A DNA stretch of 50,354 nt, from assembly GCA_028277585.1 (NCBI GenBank), contig JANQFY010000229.1, forward strand, positions 1 through 50,354, given 5' to 3'. Below, piece after piece: positions 31,371 to 43,300 of this stretch. The notes beneath the pieces were generated by a model. The model was not told where the DNA came from. It saw nothing but the letters and a program-made list of their open reading frames with translations, and ran no database searches. The translations under genes were made by a program, and so were the position numbers. This DNA comes from Sedimentisphaerales bacterium (GTDB lineage: Bacteria; Planctomycetota; Phycisphaerae; Sedimentisphaerales; Anaerobacaceae). Position 1 is the first letter of the stretch; every line of letters begins with the position of its first letter.

Positions 31371-34300
31371 ATGAACGCGATCGTGCAGACAATCAACTCA
31401 GCGGGCCGGGCATTCGCGGATTTCGCCCTGCCCATGCTGATCCAATCGGGCGTCCTGATCCTGATCGTGCTCCTCGTCGATCTGGCGCTGCGCCGCCGGG
31501 TCCGAGCGGTCTTTCGTTACTGGATCTGGCTGCTGATCCTGCTCAAACTCGTCCTGCCCCCCTCGCTCTGGTCGCCCCTCAGCGTGGGCACATACCTGGG
31601 CGAAACCCTGGAATCGCCCGCGTTGGTGCTGGAGGAAGCGATCGAAGCGCAGGCCCCGGAGCCTGTGCCGGCGTGGCAGCCTCCAGCGAAGCTTGCCGAT
31701 GGCGTCCCCGAAAGCCCCATCGCCAGAAGCTTCGCCCTTGAAACCCTTACCCCGGTCGTTGCACCGCCGGCGCCACCGAGGCCGACAGTCCGCACCACCC
31801 CAGCGCCTCCGGCACCGGTGGAAACAACCCCGAGCCCGGCAACGCCAGTCGCGTCCGAGCCGGCCGTCTCTTTGAACTGGCCCGGACTGGTACTACTGAT
31901 TTGGCTGGCGATCGCAGTCGGCCTGCTCCTGTTGCTCCTGCAACGAGCCCTGTTCGTCAAGGGTCTCGTCGCGCAGGCCGAACCGGCGTCGTGTCGGCTC
32001 CGAGACGCACTGGGCGAGTGCCAAGAGCGTCTGGGCTTGAATCGGGTAGTTGCCCTGCGCGTCTCACCTAACGCCACGAGCCCGGCCGTCTGTGGACTCT
32101 TGCGGCCCACCATCCTGATCCCACAAAACCTGGCCCCGAAATTAAGCGGCAACGATCTACAGGCCGTGCTGCTGCACGAACTGGCCCATATCAAGAGGGG
32201 CGACCTCTGGGTCAATCTCATCCAGACATTGCTGCAGATTATCTACTTCTACAACCCCCTGCTCTGGCTCGCCAACGCCATGATCCGCCGCGTCCGCGAG
32301 CAAGCGGTCGATGAGGCCGTGCTGGTCGCCATGGGCGAAACCGCGGCCGACTATCCCGAGACGCTGGTCAACATCGCCAAGCTTGCGTTCAAGAAGCGCC
32401 CCGTCCTGAGCTTGCGCCTGATCGGTGTCGTCGAATCCAAGAGCGCCCTGTCCGGCCGGATCAGACACATCCTCAGCCGCCCCTTCCCCAAGACCGCCAA
32501 GCTCAGCCTCCTCGGCCTGAGCGTCGTATTCCTCATCGCCGCTGTCCTGCTGCCGATGGCCAAGGCCCGGCCCATGACCGACCGTGCCCGCGAAGTCATG
32601 CCCCAGGCCCGCCAGGAGGCCCGCCGACTCAACCATGCCTATATCGGCACCGAGCATATCCTCCTGGCCCTGGCTTCCAATGACGAAGCCGTTAGCGCAC
32701 GGGTCTTTGCCAATCTGGGCGTGGAGGTCGAAACGCTACGCACCGAAGTGAGCAAGTTGCTCAAGGCCGGCGGTGAGCCTGCAACCAAGCGTGGGCTCCC
32801 GCGCACGCCACGTGCCAGGAAGGTGTTCCGCTACGCCCGACAGGAAGCGCGAGCCCTGGGGCACGACTACCTCGGCACCGAGCACATCCTGCTGGGCCTG
32901 ACCGAAGAATCCAACAGCATCGCCGCCCAGGTCCTCACCAACCTCAACCTGACCCCCGAACAGATCAGAACAGAGGTCCTGAAACTCGTGCAGTCTGAAT
33001 TCGAACGTGATACAGGGTATCTCGTCAAGTTCACGAAGCGCGAGCAAGACGGGTTTCGGAGAACAAGCGTCAATGGCAAATCGGCTTGGCATTGGGCCTA
33101 TGACGTCGAGTTCGCACCCCACGAAGAGCTCGTCGTGATCGCCGAACTGTACCGAGCCGGCCAGCCGATGCGACATCTGGGACACAAGGTCTTCCATGGC
33201 ACTCCCGAAATCCAGACACTCAAAGGCGCCTTCACTAAGACCTATCAGAACGAAGCGAAGACCCTCGTGGCGCACACGGGGAGGGTGGAGCTGGCCGGTC
33301 AAGTCTTCGAGATTCCCGAACTCACGCTCGACACCAAACGCCACTTTCCTGGTGACGGCTGGGCGTCTTACCAAAGCGATGGCTTGCGCCGTCTCCGCAA
33401 TCACGTTACCGAGAAGGACTACGCTGAACTCAAGCTTCTGTTCCATTACCGCAGTACGGACGGCCGGGGCCCAAGCGACGACAAAGCGTATTTCTGGATC
33501 CCTGGCGACACGGTCTCGCCGATGAGCAGTCATCACGCCGTGGTGTTCAAGATGATCCCCGCCAGCCGCCTGCATCATCTAGTCATCGACGCCGTGTCCG
33601 GCCGGCAAGGCCTGGACGGGCGCATCATGCCTACAGATGCGCCCATCGAACAGGTCAGAAAGATAGAGAAGAACTACAAAGCGGAGATTCTGAATCTCGT
33701 GAAGTCCGGATCGTCGGATTCGGACTTGCGCGGCAGTCACGCCGAGAAGGATACGGATGGGGATGGACTGTCCGATTTCCAGGAGAGGCACAAGTATTTG
33801 ACCGATCCTGAGAAGCGGGACAGCGACGGCGACGGCACGCCGGACGGGGATTGGGATGAGCGGCGCGAGTATGCTTATTCGGTTCGCACGGTCTTTCGAT
33901 TCCTGCCCCCGTTGGACGAAGAGTCGCTCTGCGATGGATTCCAGGACGCTCGCGTACTGAACCAGACCAACGAGTACATCGAGATCGAAGCGATTCACTA
34001 CCCCCTCGCCACGAGTCATGAAGCGGTTGGGGAGAACCGTCAGTGGAAGCGGGACTACGCCCATATGACCGAGTACCTGGCGCCCGGGCCCACCGTCAAT
34101 TGGGACGCGTCGATGAGACGCGACCTGTCGGCAGCGCTGCGAGCGGACGGCATCGACATCGACGCGCTCACCGACAAGCAGGTCGTCGAGCAGGTCTCCC
34201 GTTGGCTGCTGAAGCGCTCGCGCTATCTCGGGAAGGTCTTCACCACCTTCTATGTCCATGGCCCGGATGGTGAGCCGCGGATTCTCCCCGGCCTGGAGGA

Positions 34301-37300
34301 CGCGTACCAGGGCGAGTTCAATCGAGACAAGGACAACTACGATTGGACGATTGATGAACACTTCGACCATGAGGTGCTGGGCAAAGGCATGTTCTACAAC
34401 CGGACTCACGGCTCGTGCACATCGACCGCGATCTACCTAACGACCGTGCTCCGCGCCCTGGGGATCCCGACCCGCATGGTCTTCGTCTCGCCGGCCGTGG
34501 ACGCCTCCAACCGCGAGCAGATCCTCATGGTCAGGAACGGAATCACCAACCATCGAGTGCGGGAGACCATGCTGGCCGGCCTGCGACGGTCCAGTCGCGG
34601 CTTCACCAACCACACCCTCAACGAGGTCTACATCGGAAACCGATGGGTGCGTCTGGATTACAGTACGCTGAGCCCCTCGGTCTTCGGGGTCCGCCACTTC
34701 GGTTTGCAGACCCATCTCTACACCGTCAACGACCTGTGCGATATCGACCTGGCCTCCACCTGGGGACGGCGCTATGCCAAGAGCGAGCGGTCGGATACCT
34801 TCAAACACAGCAATCCGTATTCAGCCGTTGAGGTCTCGGACCTCTTCGGCGTCCATAGCCGCATCCCGAACGCCCCATTCCAAGCCAGCGACCTCGCCTC
34901 AAGCCCCCTGCCCGACATCTTTGTCCTGCACCCCGGCGGAGTCAATATCTGGAACGACGTAATGGCTCTGGTCAAGGACCGCACCTTCAACAAGACGGGA
35001 CGACCTCACAAGCAGGAGTTCTATGAAAACATCTTCGAAGGCGTCTGGACGACGAAGCCAGGCGACGTCATGCTGCTGGCCTTCTCGCTTGATACGCAGG
35101 AGCGCATCCCCGAAGGATACGAGTTCGTTCTACCCCAACCCTGGACACAGATCGAATCGCGTTTGAAGCAGGGCCAAATGGTCGAGATGGAGGGCCAGGC
35201 GCGTGACATGAAGGTCATTCTGCTGGCCGCGCCGGCTCAGGCCCAACTCAAGCCGCTCGTCCAGAACTCCCAACTGCTGGCCGCACTCGGTGGACATCCC
35301 GAGCCGAAGAAGGCGGAACCCTCGACACCGGCTCGCGCCGACTCAGCATCCCAGTATTCCGTTGAACTGGCGAACGGCGTGAGGGTCCGGCTGCTGGGCG
35401 TCTGCGGGCATCCCAGCGAGGGAAAGCAATGGTGGAGCCCGGACGGGACGCCCTTGGAAACCGCGCCCTATCACACCACCGGCGGCCGCATGCAGGACGA
35501 GGAGGGGTATGTGCCCTACGAATACGCCGCCCAGATTCAGGGAGCGCGTGACCTCGGAATTCGGTGGCGGGTCCCGGGAGGCAACCGGGGCTCCGACCGC
35601 GGGCCAGCATTGGGCCAGGCGGGAGAGTACCTGACCGGCACGTATGCGTACACGTCGAATCAACCGCCCGAGGTCGAGAGCACGAATGTCTTCATAGGCA
35701 TCACCTCCGCCGATTGGCAGACACGCGCCATTCATGACACGCCCGACGACGAGGGATCGTACACGTTGGACAAGGATCAGGCTATCGCGTTCGGCGTCGC
35801 CTATGAGAAGGATGGTCAAGCGCATGTGCCGATCACGAGCACAATCCGAAGCGCTGATATGGACAGCCGCCTCGTCGCGGTCGACACCAGTGGGCAATCG
35901 CACACGGGCGCCAGGTCCACTTCCGGCGGCAACGTACTGAGCAGTACGACCTGCTCATTCGATATGCCGCTCGATCGCATCAGGGAATTCCGATTCCAGA
36001 CCCGCCCCTACCTCTGGGTCGAGTTCCGCAACGTCTCGCTTCGCCCCGAACAGAAGACCGACCTGGAGGTACGTTTCGCAACGACCTATGATCCAGATGT
36101 AGCCGACGAAGTCATCTTTCCGGACGTTGACGACGAGGGCGGTGGCGGAGGTGCCCCGGTCGCTACTTCGGGCGTTGCGGCGCAACTGCCCAACGGTGTC
36201 ACGGCGGAGTTTCTGGCTTATTCGCAACTGACTTCGCAGGGGCTGAAATGGTGGACGCCGCAGGGCCGGCCGACGACGATCCCGGGCCTCTACGAGGCTG
36301 ATGTCGAGGGGTACGGCGCCGTTCTGGCCTTTCGCTTCGACGCCGAGTTGGAGAGTTTCTATATCTGGTCCTATCAGCCACCGGACAAGCGGACCAAGCT
36401 GGAGAAGAAGTGGTATCTGGAAGACAAGGGCATCTGGCTGGTCGCCCTGGATCAGCCGGACAGCTTCGTCAACATTGAGATGCAGGCTATCATCGCGGAC
36501 CCGCCCGTGCTGGCTCCGGTTGCCTGCGATGTGCAGCAGGCTCAGAGCCAGATCGAAATCAACGAGTCCGGCATTCGAAGAATCAGCAATCTGCAAGCGG
36601 CCGGCGAGGACCGACTTCTCCTGGAGGCGCACCTGAGCGTTGGTGGTCCGCGCGTCGTCGCCGCGCTGGACAAGGCTGGCAATCCCCACTCAGTTCGTCC
36701 GGCGCCCTCTGGTGGCAGGGACATGTTGATGGAGGCTTATCCGCAGAGGGCGCTTCGCCTGGAGGCGGATTTGCCCGTCGATCAGTTCGCAGGACTTCTG
36801 GTCGAGGCGCGCGCCACGCGTGGTGGGCGTGTCAAGTTCCGTAACATCTCGCTGGATCCAGATCGTGCGACTGAAACGCGTGTGGAAATCGTGCCGGGAC
36901 AGCAAGGTCCCTGGTGGAGTCGGAGCGAACGTTCTGAGGAGTTCGAACGTCTGGCCAAGCGCCTGGCGACGGACGCCCGGCTCAACAACGGCCGGTATCC
37001 CGACGACTTGGCGGATGCCATAGGCGATTTCGACGAAGCGTGGGTCGAACAGCATGTGACCTACCTCGGTCGCGGCAAGACGCCGACGGACGAACCACCG
37101 ACGGTGGTCGCCCTTGAGAAAGAGGTGCTGGCGGCCGGGTATGGCACGTACGTCATCCACTCCTACAACAACGTCGCGTTCAGAACGACGGCTGAACTGC
37201 AAGCGCTCGGCATCGTGCGCATGGACAGCTTCGACATGAGGACGCAATCGCCCCCGGAACGCCCAGCCGAGGTCGAGACGCCTGTGCGTGCTCCAGTCAC

Positions 37301-40300
37301 AGCCAAGCTGCCCAACGGCGTCACGATCGAACTGCTGGCGTATTCCTGGCTGCCGCCCCACGACGGACTGGCATTGTCGGAAAGCGGCTTGGCCTGGTAC
37401 AGTCCGAACGGCGAGCGAACCACGATCCCGGGCGTGTACGAAGCGGACGTTGAGGGGTTGGGAACCGTACTGGCGGTGCGGGTTGAGCCTCCTGAGGCGG
37501 AGTTGCACGCCCATCTCTATCGAGGGCCCGACACTGAGCGTATCGAGAAGACGTGGGCATTGCCCGAAAGCAACATCCGATTGCTCTCGCTGGGGCAAGA
37601 GCGCCGCTTCGCGAACCTGCGCATCACGACCCGCGTGCGCATGCCGGCCGTGGTCGAGACCATCGCCCTCAACGAGAAGAACGTGGGCCAACTGGTCGAC
37701 GTCAACAGGTGCGGCCTGGCCAAGATCGTGGACCTGCAAGTCCTGGAGGGCATGGGCCCGGGCATGATGATGGAACCGTATGGGCTGGGAATGGGAATGG
37801 ATACCGAGACGATCGAGTCGATGGGGCTCCAGGACATGACCGACCCGCCCACGCTGCGGTTCACTTGCATCAACGCGCCGAACTCGTTTCCCAGTCTCAC
37901 CGCCCTGCTGGACACCGAGGGCGAAACGCACCCCTTGGAACAGCACTCGACGGGCCGCCACAGCACCTATGAAGGCCAACTCTGGCCCAGCCAACTGGCC
38001 GGGCTCGTCGTCGAGGCCTCCCCCGTCCGTGCGGCGAGCGTGAACCTGCGCAATATCTCGCTGACGCCGCACCATGTCACGGAGGTTCGGGTCGAGACCG
38101 ATCCGGAGCAAGAACTCGAATGGCATCTGAGCGATGCACGGCAGAGTATGAACGGGCTTACCGAAGCCCTGGAACGGTACCACTCGGTCTTTGGCGACCG
38201 GTTCCCAACCAGCCTCTGGGGTCTGGAGAGCTATTTCCCCAAGGACTTCTTCGCGAAACTGACGGCCCGCATCGCTTATCGGAGCGAGGGCCGAACCCCG
38301 TACGACGACCCCCGGACCTTCATTGCCTACGACAAGACGCTCCTACCCCAGAACAAAGGCACCTACGTCCTCTACTCGGACAACGAGTACGAATTCGAGA
38401 GCCCTCAGGAACTGCGCGAGCTCGGCATCCTCGGGCCGATCCAGGTCGAGCCCAAGCCGGAGCCGGAAATCCCTCACGTCAAGAACGACGCGGGAATAGC
38501 CGATCTCCCGGCTGGTTTCCTCCAGGTCGTCCAGCGCATGCATGATGCACGAGTCCGATTGCCGGAGCCCGTTCAGGCCATCGGCAAGATGCTGGAGCGT
38601 TGGGTCTCGGATATCGCTCAGGGCGATCTCAGCGCTGCCCGCAGGGCATACGCCCCGGGCAATCCGCGCGGTGACAGCGACAGCAATGATCTCAAAGAGC
38701 TTCTCGCGTTTAACCCGGGCTGGGAGTTCTCGCTGCACTCGGTGGCGTGGCACGGAGAGGACGCGATGGCGCTCTCGGGCAGACTCGGCGCCGGGGACCC
38801 CAAGAGCGATCCCGGCCCGGTCGTTCTGGTTTGGACCCTGAAGAGATTCGAGAATCGCTGGGGCATCACCGACATCGACCTTGAGGAGATCGAGGGCCTC
38901 CAGCGCGAGATCTTCCGCTTCATCATGCGTCACCCCGGCGCGCAGATCTGGTCGCCCGAGCCGGGCCCCGAGATAATCCACATGCAAGACCCTTCGAAAG
39001 CTCCCGAGCGGGCGTTCATGTACACCGGCAACAACACCTGGCGCTATGGACCTCTTCCCACGGATACGGTCAAAGCCAACACCCCAGGCCCTCTGGGCGA
39101 ACGCGCCGTATCCTTCGATGGTATCGACGATTGCCTTGTCATCCCAGCCAGCCCATCTCTGGCACTGAAAGCGCCCTTCAGTATCGAGCTGTGGATCAAG
39201 CCGGATTTCTCCAATCTTCCGAAGAACGAGCCGCCCTACGTAAACCTCGTACGGAAGGGCGCAGCGCTGGAGAGCACCGGCAGAGAACAATCGAAGGGGT
39301 ACTTCACATCTGCCCGCCAATCACCGAAATCGCCCAATTCGTGCCAAGCAGGCATATACATCGCCAGTGGTCGCGGCAAGTTTGCACAAACCGGTCTGTC
39401 CCTTCCCGATCGCCTGAAACTCGACCACCCGGGCTGGTCCCATCTGTCTCTTAACATCACACGCGAGGACTACATCCCTGCCCCAGATCAGCCAATCATC
39501 ATCGGCGCCTTCGGAACTGTCGCAAGACCATCGCTCAAAGGCCAGATCGCGGAGGTTAGGATTTGGAACCGACTGCTGACGAATGCGGAGACCACGTACT
39601 ACGGCTCCATGTCGCTAGAGGGTAACGAGCCGGGCCTGGTCGGGTGCTGGGACTTCGAACATCAGAGCGGCGGGCAGATCGTCTGCGACATCAGCCCCAA
39701 CGCCAACCACGCCCACCTCGGCAAACGCATCGACGCCGACTCGGCCGATCCGACATGGGTGGGCCTGGAATCGAACAGCCCCCCCACACCAAGCGAAGTC
39801 TCCGGGCGCGTGGTCGATCCGAGTGGCAACCCCGTTGTCGATGCGCAGGTGGCAAGTAGCACTGCGGAGATTGGCGTGGTGGTTCAGGACGGCTTGCTGC
39901 AACAGCCCCGGACCAGTGACATGGAGAAAGGGCAAATCCTCGAGACCGACGCTCAGGGACGCTTTCGATTCGAGAGCCCGCCGAGCGGCGCGTTCGATAT
40001 CCTGGTAGCCCACAAGAAGGGCTTTGCGCTGGTCAGCGGCGAGCAGTTCGCGCAGGACGGTACGATTCGACTGCAACCGTGGGGACGGGTTGAAGGCAGA
40101 TTGGCGACCGGTCGTCAGGCACTGGCAGAAAAGATCTCGATGTATGCGTTGCCCAATGTGACCTGGCTCGAGCACAAACGTAAGTATCAATATGAAGCGC
40201 TGTGCGACACGGATGGCCGCTTCACATTTGAGCGCGTCCCGCCGGGCCGATTCGAGGTGGGGTACCTGGTCAGGACGGGCAGTAGTGGCACGTCCTCCCT

Positions 40301-43300
40301 GACGTCACGCACACCGGTCGAGGTCCAGGCCGGTCAGACGACCCAGATGAAACTCGGTGGAGAGGGCCGACCTGTGATCGGCCGATTCGTTCCACCGCCC
40401 GGCTACGACGGACCACTGTATTTCGGCGCAGGGCTCAGATCTCTCAATACCGCCCGACCCGAAGAACCGAGACCCGAGAACTACGATCGGATGACAAAGC
40501 GCGAACAGCAAGCCTGGCGCGCGCAATGGCGCGACACCCCGGAAGCCAGGGCGTTCTATATCGCGATGTGGAGCAATCCCAAGTGGCGACACTACTGCTT
40601 CGAAATCCGGAAAGACGGCTCATTCCGCATCGAGGACGTCATCCCGGGCAGGTACGACCTGACCGTCTGGCTGGAGGAACGGTACGCCGGGCAGGGACGT
40701 GTCGAAGAGATCGGACACTACAACGGAACGATCGAGATGCCACCCATGGAAGAGGCGGCCAGCGATGAACCGCTCGATTTGGGTGAACTGACGCTACGCA
40801 TGAAGAACCCACTCCACGTCGGAGACACCGCCCCGCAATTCGAGGCCCGGACACTCAACGGGAAACCCATCCGCCTAGCCGACTATCGCGGCCGGTTCGT
40901 TCTGCTGAACTTCTGGCAACCGGTCTCGCACCCGGAACTGGACCGCCTCAAGGAATTGCACGCCGACTACGGCGGTACGGGGCGACTTCAGATCATCGGT
41001 CTGGGCGGTACCGACACCTTGAAAGAGGTCAAGGACGTCGCCACCGAGCACAAGATCGCATGGCCCGAAATCTACTTCGGGGAGCAATGGGACCAGGGCA
41101 TTGCCAAGCAATACGCCCTTCCCGGCCTGCCCTATATCCTGCTGATCGACCCCACAGGCAAGATCGTCGCCACCTGGCTCCGCAACGAGGAGTTGACCGA
41201 CACCGTGCGCGAAGCCATCGCGAAAGCAGAATGGGGAATCTCAGGCCGGGTCATCGATTCGGACGGCGCGCCCGTGCCTGGCACGCAGGTGGCGCTGTGC
41301 ACGGAAGAGATGGGCGTGACCATCGGGGCGAAACATCTGACCCCTGACATGCGCGCAGGTAAGGATAGCGAGATTGTAGAGACCGACGCTGACGGTCGGT
41401 TCGCGTTCTCGCAAACACCGAAGGAGTTTGATCTAGTGGCGGCCCATGACCGAGGATTCGCCTGGTCAGTCCACAGCCAGGCGTCTCCTGCACTGGAACT
41501 CCGTCTCAATCCGTGGTCACGCCTCGAAGGAACGCTGATAATCGACGGGAAGCCGGGAGCGGACCGGCAGATGACCCTCCAAAACAACGTAACTGTGAAC
41601 ACCATTGAGAGGGGTGTCTATCACGATTACAGCACTCGCACAGACAGCGCTGGACGGTTTGCATTCGAGGGGGTTCGACCCGGATGGATCGACGTCGGCT
41701 ACTACGGGTCGAAGGTTTCGGGAAGCAGACAAAGAAGCGTACGCATGCGCCGCATCCATTTGAAGCCGGGGGAGCATACGGAGTTGGTGTGGAATGGGGA
41801 AGGACGCCCGGTAACGGGCCGGTTCGTGCCGCCGGCCGATTACGTCGGAAACGTCTACTTCCAGGGCCGGGGATTCAGATACCTGAGCACGTCCTCTCCT
41901 AAGAGACCCAGGCCGGATGACTACGGTCAGATGACTCGCGCCGAGCAGCAGGAATGGGACCGCCAGTGGAACAAGACACCCGAAGCCGGAATCTACAGAG
42001 ATACGGTCCGGCACGATCCGAACCGTCGACTCTACGCCTTCGCTATCAACGAGGACGGCTCGTTCCGCATCGACGATGTCCTGCCGGGCACATATGACAT
42101 GAGAATCGAGTTGAGAGAGCGCCCCCAGCTGATTCCCAATCCGAACGCGACCTTCCCAGTGCAACCATTCGTCGCCGGCCGGCCGGCGGCGGTGATCGCA
42201 GTCCATTCAGGCGCCGTCCAAGTGCCCTCTAGGGCGGAGGCAGATGGTGACGCCCTCTTCGATCTCGGTGAACTCATCCTGGAAATGCGCACGCCGCTCA
42301 GCGCCGAGGAAGCGGCCGACGAATCACGGCCCTTTGCGTGGGAACGGAGGGATCGGTATGTGGCGCCCGACCCGGAGGGGTTCTTCCCGGATGACAAGGA
42401 AGGCGGGACGCATCTGGACGCCCTGTTCGCGGCGCCCGACAAGGACCAGCGTAGCGATGAGGAAATCTTCGCGACAGTGCGGGCGGGCTTCCGTCGGACG
42501 ACGAAGCACCGCACGCTGATCCTAAGCTGGATCGGCAACCGTTACGTCTGGGGCAAGAGTCCTCAGCACCCTGAAGCGATCGAGATCATGTACCATGCCG
42601 TGCCGATGCAGAGACACTACGCGGTCTACTTCGGCCTGTCCGTCGTCCGGAACAAGACGCCCAACATCCTTCGCACGCTGGCGGAGATCTGTATGCAGAG
42701 CGAAGAGGTTGGGCGCATCACCTGGGGACTGGGTGATCAGCGAAACGAAATCGTCCCATATATCGAACGCTATGCAGACGATGACGATCCCCAGAAACGC
42801 GAGATCGCTTCGGTTCTGCTGCAACACTTTGCAGGCACACTGGACTTCGAGCAATGGAAGGAAGAACGGCGCATCGAGCGAGTGCGCACCGAGTTCGGCG
42901 AGCGACTGCCCCGTTTCCGAGAGACGCTCCTGACCGGCGCGAGCAGTGCTCGGCGCGAGGTGATGGAAACGATCCTGCGCCATCGGCTCGGCCCCCTGCT
43001 GGACGATTCGTTCCTGCCCGCCATGAAAGCGGCCGCGGACGATTCAGACCGAAAGGTGCGCAACGAGATCGCCCGCACAACCGGCGGACGCTGGATCTGG
43101 GGCGCGAAAGAGCAACACCCCGAGGCAATCGCGCTGATGCTCAAGCTTGCGCGGGACGAGGATCGGGAAGTGCGCTACAACGCGGTCTACTATGGCCTTT
43201 CAGTCGTACGCAATAAGACCGAGCCAGTCGTCCGCCGACTGGTCGAGTTGGCGCTGGCCGACGAGGAGAACAACTTCTATGGGCGTATCACCTGGGGGCT

